From contig DF241426.1 of NCBI GenBank assembly GCA_000507305.1, forward strand, positions 1-64,000: a stretch of DNA of 64,000 nucleotides, in the 5' to 3' direction. This document shows, in pieces, positions 10,201 to 22,329 of this stretch; the stretch's first letter is position 1, and each line of letters opens with the position of its first letter. Origin of the DNA: Breviolum minutum Mf 1.05b.01. Taxonomy: Eukaryota; Sar; Dinophyceae; Suessiales; Symbiodiniaceae. The notes below the pieces were generated by a model. That model was not told the DNA's origin. It made no database searches and worked only from the letters and a program-made list of their open reading frames with translations. The position numbers and the translations under genes are program-made.

Positions 10201-10675
10201 CGTCGGAAGATGCTGTTTTCCATGCTTTTGGGGGGTGTTCCAGCCTGAAGGTGTAGCAAGATTGAGGTGAGTCCAAATCCAACAAGTTGATTTTTTGTTT
10301 GCCTTTTTGCCTTGCCTGTTGTTTTGAGCTAAAGGATTGCGAAAGACCACAATGATCATGACTTAAGACAAGCTTTCGAAAGATCATCATAATCACGCTT
10401 TGAGAGTTTTGTTTTTTCCGCAGTTGTAGTTGTAGACCTCTATTTGGCTCAGTCGAGAATTGTCGACGGTGTACAGTGACAGACGTTGGGTGCTTCGTGG
10501 AGGTCGGGTAAAAAAAGATAGCTGAGCCCAATGGATGGATGACTAAAGAGATAGTTAGTTATTCAAAGATATTCAAAGGTTTTGTGGCTGAAGTGGACTC
10601 AGTTGGAACGATGCAATCCAATGGCTTGGTTTCCCAGTTAAGATGCTTATATCATTACATCACATTCAAAGTACA

Positions 10676-10696
10676 CAGACACACACACACACACAA
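10676..10696. repeat. (CA)n dinucleotide microsatellite
   Basis: Uninterrupted CA run of about 20 bp, just upstream of the kinase gene. Confidence 0.9.
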
Positions 10697-11000
10697 TGTT
10701 GGTTGTCGCTTGCGGTCCTTGGCTAGATCCGGGGAGAGTGACTTAGGGCAAGCCGTTGGATGCCCCGGGAAAAAAGGTACACACACACATTTGTTATCAT
10801 AGCATTGTTGTATTGTGTGACATTGTCTAGTTTTGTATGCTGAACTTCACTGGCAGTTGCCTCCCAGTTTGGAATGGATATATTCAAATCATGTAGATTG
10901 CAGACGTGCAGTCTCAGTTCATCTGGATTCCAAGCCATTCCGATACAGCTCATCACAGCTTGTCACAGCTTGTTGGCAGGTGCACCGAAGAGCCGTTCAG

Positions 11001-12458
11001 ATGGAGGAGCAATCGTTTGTGGTGCCACGCACTGTGCCCACTGGTGCCTCCAGCGCTCCCACTGCAGGGATAGTCCAAAATCGGCATGAGAGCGGGGCAC
11101 CAAAGGCGTTGAAAGCTGGTGGCTTATTGACTTTGGGTGCCGCCGTGTGCGCTGCCAGTGTTGCCAAGGGACGCCGCGCGAAGGTCGGCGGCCACCGTGG
11201 CACTGGGGTCCAGCGACAAGTGGTTAAGAAAGTGGTGGAAGTGCCGGACGTCACAGATGTGGAAAAGGGCTTGGGGCTCACAAATTTCAACCCAGAGATT
11301 TGGCTTCTAAGTGTGTGAGCTATGTTGGATTGAATGGGCCCATGGGTTCTCTTCTTTTTGTCTTGTGACTTTTTAGTGAACACGTCATCTTGCAGACTTT
11401 TTGGGATGGATGCAAGCCCTGGCTGTTGTTGCTGGCGGCTCCTGCTGAGGAGAAACTTGGGAGGGACTTGGAACATGCTGCGACTCGCTACACCAAGTCA
11501 CCCGAAGCCTTGCTGAAGGCCGGGCAAGTCTGCATCCTGCTGGCACCAAAATTCATACCTACAAAATATACAGGGATGCTGATGAACACATATTGCAAAT
11601 ATGTAAGGTGCGTCATAAAAATCCAGGAATGCGCCCAACTTTGCCCAGGATTTGGAGCATCAAGCTGCGCAGCTCAGCTCCGCTGCTAAGGTGATTTTGA
11701 AGGATGTGAAGTTGCCACAATTGCCTGCCAATGTGAATGTTCCTCCAGTGCTTTTGGTTAAAAAAAACGTGGGAGGTAAAGTTTTAAAAGGTTGCGGTTG
11801 GAGTTTTGGGTGACGAGTGGGATAGGATGCGGTCATGACCAGATGCATTGGTTTTCAAGAACCATGGATTTCCGCGCAGTCGTATCAAGAGGTATCATTC
11901 AGACTGAAATATGGATTCTAGTCTGAGTCTACTGTATGCAAGTTCCTGCCATGCAGGTAAGCATTTTAAGCCAGTCATAGACTAGCGCATTCCATCTCCA
12001 AGCTGAGGAGATCAAGGTTGCCGTCAAAGACCTCAGCAGCAAGGCCAGAGTTTGTGGCTGGGTTATGCTGGATTTAGTGAGCAGATGTGCATTCAGGGAC
12101 CATGGATCAAGATTCGTGATGTATTTATTTTGCATGGTTGTATTTTGGAAAAAGTCCAGTGAGATGACTTCCCTGCATCCCATTTTGACTCCTTGACCCC
12201 CTGGATTTGCAGGACACATGGGCTTAGCATGGGATTAACTTGCTTTCACCAATTTGCAGAGTGTCTCAGGGTATCAGAAAGCTAATGGCACGTTGCAAAG
12301 CCTCCGACTCTTCAGTGCCCTTTGCCATCTCCACCCTGGCGTCCAGGTCGAGACCCTTTTACCCAAAGATCTTTCCAAGTTCGCGCTGCATATGCCTCCA
12401 GAGCTGGCGGCTTTGATGGCGCATCCAGAAACCTTAGATCCATTGAAGATTCCAGTAG
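11001..12458 (+). CDS. Kinase gene exons 1-5: N-terminal extension
   Basis: Probable exons: 11001-~11310, 11396-11523, 11649-11775, ~12002-12050 and 12260-12458. The first encodes a Ser/Thr/Ala-rich start, then a hydrophobic stretch (GLLTLGAAVCAASVA) followed by basic residues, which could be an organelle-targeting signal. The others encode amphipathic, Lys/Leu/Ala-rich helices (LEHAATRYTKSPEALLKA, VILKDVKLPQLP) without a recognised domain. Exon 2 ends at a GC donor (GCAAGT). Grouping these with the kinase is inferred from strand, spacing and splice-compatible borders. They could belong to a separate upstream gene. Confidence 0.55.
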
Positions 12459-15400
12459 GTTCGGGTTGGGCAGATTTGGATAAACTCCGTGAAACAAAAA
12501 AGTGTTGAACTCTTAATGGTGTTGATTTGTAAATAATACCTGAGTACTAGTACTGGCCTCTCACCAACCATCTTGTTTGGTGATTATCCAGTGGTTGTTT
12601 GGTTATCATCAGGCGTTGGTACAGCTTTGGTGGCTCTCCTGGCGCTCCGCCGTGGACCTCAACCATGGTTGGATGAGCTGCCACGAGAATACGTGCCTCG
12701 GTTATTGCGAGTTATTGCTGATACTTCATGCAACTTGGTACCTAGGGACCTTATGAATCCTTATGATGAGATCCCCCTTACTGATCCTTAGTGTATGTAG
12801 ACGAGGAGTGGGGAAAATTTGCAGTTTGGGAACAACAGTTTCAGTGACTTTGCGGGGATGACGCACTCACTGATCTGTCTGAGGATTTCGGTCGTATTCG
12901 AACCTACTGGCAACGAAGGCCTTTCCAATTGCTGACCAGGTGCAGACGTGTGGACATGGGGATGGAATGATTTGGCGTTTAAGTGGCTTCCCGAGAAAAC
13001 TGAACAGATGCATACAGTATGTGTTTATACATATACATATACGAATGTATGTATGTACATATGGCATAGATATACATACAGGTATCAGATGATCAAAGCT
13101 ACCTAAGGCGAAAAGGATGCCCAGTGCTAGCTTATTTGGGTGTTTGTGTGACTGTTCAACTGGGCAGGTTTCTGGAGGCTGGCCTCAAGGTGGGAGGCTG
13201 CTAGGCGAAACTTGTTTGGCGAGGCAAACTGCCCACAGAGCAGAGCTTGATGTCAAGCTACAAGCTTTTGATGAGAAATCTCTTCCATGACTTTTCCCCT
13301 GGGATTTTGAAACCAGAAACCGATAAACTTTGCCTACCATTCTCCCTGTCATGGAATATATAGAATGGTCCCCCTCCCTTCGGCGAAGCCTTAGGCTACA
13401 CCTTCCAGATGAAGTTGGACGAAGCCTTAGGGCGTTCGGATGAGATGCGTCCCCAGCGTGCGGTGGAGGCTAGGGAGCTCATCACGGATCTGGGTGTCAC
13501 CTTCATCAAGATTGCCCAGGTTTGGGCATCCAGGCGCTGGAGATGGTGATGGTGGTAGAGGGGTAAGGGCTGGATTGGGAAATTGATGTAAATGATGTAC
13601 GGTATCTGTCTTGATGAGATTTCGCAGTTTGATTAGAACTGTGGTAGGGGTTGAGGAAGTATTCCTTCGAATAGATGGTTAGGTGACATCATGAAATCAT
13701 GCTGAAGCTCGGCCAGCGCGGAAGGCCAGACATCTTGCCGAAGGAATACCTTAAGGAGACGGGGCTTAGGATTCTATGACCTGTCCGGGCGCTAGCCCGG
13801 AGAAAAATTGCAACTTCCTTTGACAAAAAATGCGGCTGTTTTGACCTCCATGAACTCAGTTCCGATTCTGTCTGAATAGAAGGTCCGATTCTTGAGACGA
13901 CAGAGCAGGTGTCAAGCTTTTCTTGCTTCAAACCAGACCAGGAGTATGAGAAGCTCTTGGAGCAGGTGCGTCCTTTCGGAAAAGACTTGGCCCTCGAAAC
14001 GCTTCGTCGTGATGAGAGTGGCCCTGCGGCCATCGATCTTTTTCAAGACCTGAGCGTTTTTGACGAGCCCGTCGCCTCTGCATCAGTGGGTAGCCAAGCT
14101 TGCAATGAGGGGGCTGGATGTGTTTCAAGGGGGGAGATGGTTGTACAATTTTCATCGATTTCATGGCCATGGTATAGTGACGCCAGGTGGTGCCGTACAT
14201 CTTTAGACCTATCATTGGATGTGGTGCTTTACCAACAGGATGGGTAAACCAAAGAGCTCCTGGTTTCTGGATGTTCCTCCATCCTTTCAATGTTTTAAAA
14301 AGGCATTTCTGCAGCATTCTTCGTACCCCAGTGCCCAGGACAGGTTTACAAAGCGACGCTGAACGGCAGCTTGGCTATCAAAGGGTATGCCCTGTCGGAA
14401 TAGAATCTCCCGAATGATTTCTGAAATGTTTCCAAAAAGGAAGCTTATTCTTGCCAGTTTCCACTTCGGGATAAGAAACTGAAGAGGCTCTGCCTTTTAT
14501 TTCCGTTTCGAGTTTCGAACCTTAGCCAAATCGGCCCTGTCGACTCGCAGGCAAGACGGTGGCGGTGAAGGTGCAGAGACCTGATGTCACTTGCCCGGAC
14601 AGTTTTCATACTTGCAGATGTTCCAAACTGCTGATTTTGCATGATTTCATTTGGTCCTCACAGAATGAGACTGATGAAACTTTACATTTCCAATCAAGGC
14701 AACTTAGAAATGAAGATCTCAGTCTGTCAAGTCGTAGAAAAGGGGAACATGGACTGTGTTGAAGACTAGACTGGAGGCAGAATGGCTTGAGGAAGGGTTG
14801 ATTTTGAATGAACAGTAGTGAAGTGCCATTGACCTTGACAAGGAAACCACTGGGTTTTCGATTTTTGTTTGGAGACTACAAATATGTATCGCATCGGACA
14901 GGCTTATATGTACTTAAGAGTAGAAGCGCAAAAGGCACTTGCTGGTAGCTTCTCATTTGACTTAACCCCACCAGCCTGTACCAAGTCACCAGGTCCGTGA
15001 ACAGTCCACGTTGGATCTCTATGTGATCCGCACCGCTGGCGCCTTGGGGGCTATGTTGCCATTCAATCAGATTCGACAACAATCCAAGCAGCTGATGGAG
15101 CCGCCGGGGGGGGGGTTGGAAAAATGGCAAGAAGGCGGTTTTTAGGGCTTGACAGGGGCTCAGGGTTCAGCCCAAATAAATTTTCAACCCCAAAAAACTT
15201 TCAGCTTTCCTCATCCATTTGCCCATCATTTTACCTTTCCACCTCATCCCAGCCTGCCCCTATTCCAACTTTCCAAACTGGCTATCACTATCACTGCGTT
15301 CTACACTAATTTTCTCGTCAGAAGTCATAAGCCCCACTGCAGGATCTGAATGTGCAGTTCTAAGGTGATAGATATCAGGAGGGCTATTTTCCATTTCCAT

Positions 15401-18400
15401 TTCCCGTGAATCTTTTTGCTTCTGATCTGATGAAAACGCAGGAGTTGATCGATCTGACGGCGCCTACATTTGTGAAGGAGCTGGATTATGAGATTGAAGC
15501 GTCACACCAACGGCGCTTCGCTGACACTGTGCAGGTGGCCCAAGACATTTTGCTTCTGGGAGATGTGTGAGATGCGGGTTTGGGCCGTTTGGGTGGCTTG
15601 GTTTTGTGCATTTTGTTTGGCTCACAGACTCCTGATTGGAGAGAGGGCTCTCCCCAACCTCCACCCCATGGGAAGCCCCACCATTTGTGGCCATGTACTC
15701 ATAGGTGGAGGGGTAGATTGTTTAGTATTAAGGTGGATCATTGATTTGATTGAGTGAACATGAATCAGCCAGACACATTTCAAACAGGCAGTGGCGGGAG
15801 TATGCTCCAATTAGTTTCAACTCTCTCAAATGTCCTTCCTTGTCCTAACCTGAACTCCTTGACCTTGAACCCAAGGGGAGCTCATTTCCTGCTGCCAGGA
15901 TTGTGACCTCATCAGTGACACTATCGTTGTTCCAGAGATTCTTTTTGCTAACCGTGGCTTGGAGCTGTTTCTTCCGGGTGAACAGAGGAAACCGAGGTTT
16001 CCCACCTTGTTTCAATTTAAAAATCATTGATTGAAACACCCTTTGTAGTGCTAGGAAGCGGAGGTTCTCATATAATATCCTAATCCTTGTGGGTTCCAAT
16101 CCCAGAACCTTTTTTCAGCTTCACAGTTTTCAAATTTCTGAAGGGTCGAAGGGCTGATGGTCCAAACATTGTCATGTGCTGAGGTGAGGTGCTGGTGCAG
16201 GCGTGTTCCGGGGAAGATCGAGCTTGTTCTGAATTGCGGTTGGTTTACATGGATCCTTCTTTTCTTGAACCAAGTTCGACGTCCCCCATCGGCACTCCCG
16301 ACAGTGTGCAAGATTATATAAATAATTTCTTTGGTTGGTAAGTCTTTCATTGTGCGCCACCCCACATGGCGGCTGCATGGATGTCAGCCGAGTCGACACA
16401 GGAGTGGCTGGATGGTAAGAAACTCACCGAACCCGGCGCTGCTTCTGAGCAATCTGGACGTGTTGTCAAGCTGCTTGCCTGGTTTAGAGAGGTCGTGGTG
16501 GTGGCGGCGGTGGTGGTTACTAATTTCTTTCTTGGATGAAACTGCGGCCCTCCCGATTGTCTCACCGATTTTATGGAATCGCTGCAAGGTTGCTCCTCAA
16601 CAGCTACATGGTTCAGTTCCTGGAAACAGGGCACCTTAGTTCAACTTCAATGAGCACAAAAAGAACATGTGTCTCATGTGACCAACTGCTGTACTGCTAG
16701 CTAGGTACTTGCATGGTGATCCGCACCCTGGAAATTTCATTCTCATGGGTGCCCCGGCGTGAATTTAATGGCATTGAAAGAAATAACTCAAAGGAAAGGA
16801 ACTGTATATAAATCATGATATATAGATAAGCGGCAAGTGTCTATAAGCCATGCTCCCTTTTGTTTCTAAAAAAACGATGAAAAACATCGGTCTCCTGACG
16901 CCAAGCTGTCACAGGAAGTACGGTCATGACGTTGGAAGTAATCTGCTTGCAAGAGCTTGGAAGAGTTTTATGGGCTCTTGAGTCACTCTTTGATGTCGTT
17001 TTTGCACGTTTTTGCTACATTGCGAAGGGCCATCGCTGATCCTTGCCAGGTGATGGGCGTTTGGGCATTTTGGACTATGGCCTGATGACCGAAATCACAG
17101 CGGACAAGCGCATGTCCTTCATTGAGTTCCTGATGCATTTGTGGGTGGACCCAGTCGCTGATGTGTTAGTTTGGGAACGAAAAAAGAGTACTATACTGAC
17201 CCCACAACCCAGCACATCAACAATTTCCAGAGCTTGAATAACCTTCAGTGGATTCCAGTGGCATTTTCATGGCATTTTCTTGACATGCCCAATGACTTCT
17301 GACAAGCGATGTTTGTCATTTTGCCTTTCAAGGCAAGCCAAAGAATACCGAAGCTGCTTGAACGACCTCATCAACCTGGAATTCTTCCCACCCGCTTCTC
17401 AGCTCAGATTTCAGCTGATGGATTGGATAGCGGCTATCAATCTGAAGTGAGTCCTGAGGCCCTGAAGGAGGACAAAGAAGCCTTGGACATCATTGTGCCA
17501 ACTTTGGCCAACACATTGGCCACACTCTACGAGGTATCCAGCAATCGACGGGTTTGATTATTCACAAACAGTTGGAAATGCGGCTTTGTGAGTTACGATG
17601 CAATAGTCTTGAAATCATGTGGGATGTTGGGCACGTGGCCATGTCTGAAAAGTTCATGATCAGGGGCCCTGTGCTTTTGTTTCTGTAAGTGTTTGTGTCG
17701 TGGTCGTGGTCACGGTCGTGGTTGTGGTTGCTGTTGTTGCTATTGCTGCTGTTTCTGTTGCTGCCGTGCTTCTTTTTCTTCTTCCCCTCCTGTTTCTCCT
17801 TCTCCTTCTCATCCTTTGTCTTGTTCTCGTTGCTTTGTCTCGTCTCAAACCCACACACCAGGAGGGTGGCGACTTGAAGAAGAAGCGGGAGATGTTCGCC
17901 AAGCAACGCGAGGAGATGAAACAGGCTGGCAAGCTGGACGATCTCCGGGAGAAGTTACCTGACTGCACAGACGGAACCAATTTTGCCGACCTGGTCAAAG
18001 TAATGGCAGCTATTAGTTCCTAGAGAGATCTCAATTTCCAACGCCAGCCAAGGCTGCAGAACATCTCCAAAAAGTATGCAGGACCTTGCGCTTGTTCCTT
18101 GCTCTGGGACAATCGAAGCTGACAGAGCTTTTTACAACACTTGCATCCCAGAATCATGTTCGGAAGAGGTCCAACAAACATACTTACCTCCCTGTTGCTC
18201 TTGCCAAAAAGTTGTTGAATTCCGGAGCCCGCATAAGAAGATGCACAAAGTGATGGGCATTTTGGACACCATGGTCGGTGAAGATTTTGAGTCAAGTGGC
18301 AGGAGCGTTCCGCCTTCCTCCGTACTTCACGCTGATTCTGCGCGCCTTTGGCACCCTGGAAGGCAACTTTCCTGAAAAAAGGGACAGCTGACCTTTACTT

Positions 18401-21400
18401 TTGTGCATAGATTGCCAGGCATGAGTTCTGTCAGTGGTGAAATGGGCAAGATGAAGGATGGTTGAGTACAGCCACAGAAAGTGTCATTGCTAGATGAGAA
18501 GATATAAGATATGCTTATGGATAGGTACAACGTTGGCGTGTTGGCACAGTGCTCCATTTTGGTATCTTACTCTTACTGTATCAGGGGTCCATTCCGCAGA
18601 CTCTGACTCTTTGAATTTTGCTTGCCATTGACTTGTGGTTTCTGACCATGCCTCTTGCTTCCTGCTTGCCCTCGACATTTAGTACCTATTCGGCAAGCTC
18701 ACCACTCCCCTTTCTGTCATGTATCACCGGAACGTGCCCACAGCATCACTCGTCCAAGGTCTTGGCCTGAAATCGGACGAGAATTTTGCCATCGTCAAGG
18801 ACTTGTCATAGTGTGATAGTGACTGATAGTGTGATAGGTTGATCCACAGTGAACACAACCACTAGTTCTCCAAGCCATCGGTAGGAAGACGCTTGTATCA
18901 CCCGCAAAATGCTCTCTTGTCAAATTGAGCATGAATTTATTCAGAGAAGGCCATCAAGGTCATAATTTTGCAAAGTTGCTTAGAAGTTTGCAAGGGCCGT
19001 TATGGTATGACCACTTCAACTTCACTCCAAGGAGTGCTTCCCTTACATCGCGCGTCGCTTGATTGTCGACGACAGTTTCCACATGCGTGAGGCTTTGAGG
19101 TGCGCCAATTGCGAGAAATTCGTTGCCGCGAAAAGAGGTATATATATATACATAACTGCAAAATAGATCAAAATAGATCACAAAATGACCGTGGCCATTT
19201 TGATGAACAGTTTGACCACACCTGTCTTGATTGAATTTCCTATATATTAATATTCATTGTCCAAGTATTGCGAATCCAGTCCCCCCAATTGCATCAAGAT
19301 TCCAAGTGATGTTGATGGGTATTTCAGTATTTCCGTGTTGCTTCATATTTAAGAGGACCGCTTGCCCTCGATCAACAACCGATCTTACAAACGAGTATGG
19401 GTTGGAAGGAAGACAAGTCCTGGAGTGCAATCATGAATTGCATTTGATCGCTTAGTTGACTTCAAATCCATTATGGCAACCTGAAACCCAAACAAACATA
19501 GAAAAATAGAAAGTTAGTTGGCTGCCGTTGAGGTTCAGCTGGGTTAATGCTTTTCAGGCGCTTCACGGAAAATTTTTTATGAAAAATTCAGATCTGGATG
19601 GATCTGCTGACCGTCCCCAAACAGGTCCTATCTCTACAAGGGCCGTTCACGAATTGCAGTGTCACGGATTGATGAGCTGTCCAGCGGATTTGGCACCTTC
19701 ACGAATTTGATGAAGGCCCAATGGTGTGGTGAGCCCAAAAAAAGCGTACAGTATCCACGTTTTTTCCATTAAGTGCAAGTCTCATGAAGTGCTCCATGGT
19801 GATTCTGGCAGAAAGGGAAATTGACATGAAGTTAATACATCATAGCTTTCATCATGTAGATAGATGGTGAAATTTGAGGCATGACTCCTTTACCTGCATG
19901 ATTTGAGGGATCTTTAGCTCTCCTTCCTGCCGGACCCAGCCGCACACGGGGGCAGGGCAGTCGCACAGAATCCGCCGCTGCGGGCGGTGTGCAATTGGAG
20001 AAGGCGCCCCACGAGGTGCACGAGACCAATGGCACAGCGGTGCCTCCGACAGCGGCGCCTCTGTCCTTGGACTCCGCGTCGCGGGAGATTGCAGAAGTGC
20101 TGTTTTCGCCCCAGGCCACAAACCACCGTAGAGACGAGTGAGGGACAGTTGGGCAAAACCAGAGGTCTTTGGGGGCGTAGGGTGTTAGAAATGATAGCTT
20201 GATTTTTCGAAAGATGCGGTCCACAAAACTCGACATTGACCAAAAACAAGCCCAGAAAACGTGAGTTGATAGATAGCAATTATGATGGACACTTATTCCA
20301 ATACAAGTGCTTCATATCAGGATTGATCCCAACCCTCACTTTGCTTTGACTCGGCATCAGGGAAACTTCCTCCAAGATCTCTTGATCGATGAGGGTGTTG
20401 CAGCCATCGATGCTTTGTCCCGGGCCACGCTTCTGCAACTGCTGCAAAACCTGGGGCCATTAGCCTTGCCTTTGACCCTGCCCTTGAACTTCTTGCTGGG
20501 TGGTGGTGATAACCGACGTCTTTTGAGTAGGGAGGCAGAGATGGGGGGCTATGTGGGCAGTCGGCACTGCTTAGAATTCAAAACCAAAAGCACATCTCTT
20601 CCACTCGTGCATGCAGGACAAAGAATCCTTGTTGGTGCTCCGTCGTATTGTGCAATTGGTAGATGCCTCTCGCAACGGGCAAGCCTCCGAGACTGAGGGG
20701 ACAACGGATCTGCTGGAGAGTCTTGGTGAGAATGGCGCGAAGAGTGGGCTGGAGAGTCCATGTACTGCTGCAAATGATTGTCTTTCTTCAACCCTCGTAT
20801 GACACTCCAATGTCAGGACGGTGCAGCGGCTCCAACGTCTCCAGCCCTTGGCTCAAGGTTTACTTCCCAGCATCACACCAGGCAAGGCCAATTGACTTGC
20901 GGCTTTGCGGAGTTTGTCTGGGTCAAGCATGCAGCATACGGTCACCTGACTTCAGTTTTGATGACAGACATGATCAGTGTTCTGTAAATATTTGCACGTA
21001 TTCCTTAATCCGTACATGATGATTAGAAACAAAATGAAACAAATATAAGATATATGATTAAGCAGGTTCAGGCATGCCGCTTCTGCAACAAAAAGTGCAA
21101 TCGTCCACTACATAAAACATAAAAATACTGCAGCACTGTGGACATCATTTGTGAATCACGGATGTTTTGGCAAATTATTTTGAGGGCCACGTGACGTTCC
21201 AAATTTTTTTTTTCAAAATAATATTTTTTAATAGAAATTATTTTGACAACTCATTGGCCTGAGGAATAATTTGTGCAAATTTTGGTTGGGTAAATTATTT
21301 GGAGGTTGTTCAGTGAATGTCAGAGAATTATTTCATGGCCTTCCAAACCTTGAGATAAAATGTCATCGCCAAATGAATTATTTTGGATTTCAAACTTGGA

Positions 21401-22329
21401 TGAGACAGTAGTCTCCCTTTGATGCCCTTCCGAGGCCCTTTGATGAGAAAATCGTGCTTTTCTTTTCTCCTTCCCCCAATAGTTGTCGCATTTTGGGCCA
21501 TCTTCACCCCAAAACACCCCCCAAAATAATTTACCCGAGCCTTCACTCGATTGAATCTATTTGTCAGGGATTCATTTTGTGGGGCGCCACGGGGTGGTGG
21601 CCTACAAAATAATTTCTTTCATTTGCTAGAGATGTGTTTTTTCATTTTTTGAATGGAATTTACTTTTTGGGATATGGATGGGTAGGGACCCCCCAGAATA
21701 AATTTCATGACATGTTCTCTCCTCGCATGCAGTGTTTGGAGATGTTTTGAATTGTTTTGAATTATTTTTGGTGCTGCTGCGGGCCAGGTAACACTGGAAT
21801 AAATTTTCAGGATTCCTTTGAAGATAGAATCTATCAGTGGGATTGAGTGGTGTTGGATGTTGTTGGGGGGGGCCTCGAGTTGTGAACTAGAGGTACGGAG
21901 ACCCCCAGATAATTTCATCAGAATTATTCTTGGATATTATTGGAAGGAGTGGGCATCACCAAGATAATATCAAAATTATATAAAATTATTATTGCAAGGA
22001 GTGGGCACTCACCAGGATAATATCCTTTGTCGAGGCCTCTGCTTTCTGGGTTGGTGATGGACACTCTGAAATAATATTGCTCGAAGAGACTGAACGGCCA
22101 GGGAATAATAAAACAATTATTTTGAGGGACCCCTACCCTGGGGACACCCCACCGCGACGTTGATATTTGTGAACATACGCCATGAACTTCCTGACATTTG
22201 ATGCTCTTTTCACCCGCAGGCGCAGCCTCCTTTGCACAGCGTTTCGCCCGACAGCTGGCGCGACGTATCCTGTTACGCCTGGCCGATGATGTAGAACGCC
22301 GTGCCAGCAATGCCCTCATGTTCAATTAG
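11001..22329 (+). CDS. ABC1/AarF/UbiB-family atypical protein kinase, about 32 exons
   Basis: The family are ATPase/kinase-like proteins of plastids and mitochondria linked to quinone and lipid metabolism. Order of signatures: LPREY...RTYWQRRPFQLL; TFIKIAQ (KxGQ-like, Gly to Ala); GRPDILPKEYL; FDEPVASASVGQVYKATLNG; GKTVAVKVQRPDV with the ATP-binding Lys; STLDLYVIRTAGAL; ELDYEIEASHQRRF; EWLDGKKL; HGDPHPGN (catalytic loop); DGRLGILDYG (metal-binding Asp); LPPYFTLILRAFGTLEG; FPYIARRLI; and a basic helical end before TAG at 22327. Exons range from ~22 to ~310 nt. Codon phase is continuous at many junctions, several needing GC donors (for example 14366, 16473, 16631, 18363). ATG 11001 is the first Met with a plausible targeting-type N-terminus; the frame is open further upstream, so the start is uncertain. 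Around 17330-17450 the frame changes, so a tiny intron or an error is likely. Otherwise the gene looks intact. Confidence 0.85.
12592..14585 (+). CDS. Kinase gene exons 6-13: membrane segment, KxGQ-like region and ATP-binding lobe
   Basis: Probable exons: 12592-12692, 12884-12939, 13168-13189 (22 nt), ~13394-13519, ~13708-13758, ~13937-14089, 14339-14365 (27 nt) and 14551-14585. Exon 6 opens with a hydrophobic segment (WLSSGVGTALVALLAL) before LPREY. Joining 14089, 14339-14365 and 14551 restores ASVGQVYKATLNGKTVAVK across three exons in one frame, which strongly supports these borders. The 27-nt exon ends at a GC donor (GCAGCT). Confidence 0.8.
14993..17142 (+). CDS. Kinase gene exons 14-20: catalytic core
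   Basis: Probable exons: 14993-~15080, 15442-15534, 15899-~15945, 16402-16472, 16589-16630, 16705-16748 and 17050-~17142. Splicing 16472/16589, 16630/16705 and 16748/17050 gives a continuous frame through LLLNSYMVQFLETGYLHGD and on to the Asp of LDYG. Two of these three introns need GC donors. All catalytic signatures expected of the family in this part are intact. Confidence 0.85.
17338..22329 (+). CDS. Kinase gene exons 21-32: C-terminal lobe and tail
   Basis: Probable exons: ~17338-17533 (with an internal frame change), 17862-17999, ~18047-18074, ~18286-18362, 18759-18799, 19032-19099, 19625-19715, 19956-20114, 20361-~20505, 20617-20725, 20817-20881 and 22220-22329. The parts encode a charged helix (GGDLKKKREMFAKQREEM), LPPYFTLILRAFGTLEG, FPYIARRLIVDDSF and FLQDLLIDEGVAAID. 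The last exon is Arg/Ala/Leu-rich. The 18799/19032 intron appears to have a GA donor. Phase at 20725/20817 is unsettled. Confidence 0.72.
20882..22219 (+). other. Last intron of the kinase gene with a cluster of AATTATTT-like motifs
   Basis: Between about 21165 and 22125 the words AATTATTT, AAATAATT and AATAAT(A/T)T recur roughly every 20-150 bp on both strands, more than 15 times. They lie in otherwise mixed-composition sequence. A short tandem duplication (GGAGTGGGCA...AAGATAATATC) lies at about 21941-21970 and 21995-22024. The intron appears to use a GC donor (GCAAGG) and a CCCGCAG acceptor. Function is unknown. Confidence 0.6.

Larger units (their letters stand above)
6394..11000. other. 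Long region without a recognisable gene
   Basis: Short ORFs on both strands lack motifs, splice continuity or compositional support. It contains poly-A/T runs, a single-N join at 7257, an arm of a dispersed inverted repeat (7225-7256) and a short CA run near 10680. It may include the 5' flank of the kinase gene. Confidence 0.6.

Noticed and set aside
9895-10531. Overlapping minus-strand ORFs of 79-163 codons
   Set aside because: Trp/Cys/Pro-rich without motifs; three frames are open at once.
18076-18240. Smooth plus-strand frame (LPVALAKKLLNSG) as an additional kinase exon
   Set aside because: It does not fit between the flanking kinase exons by motif order or phase, and the junctions are not convincing.
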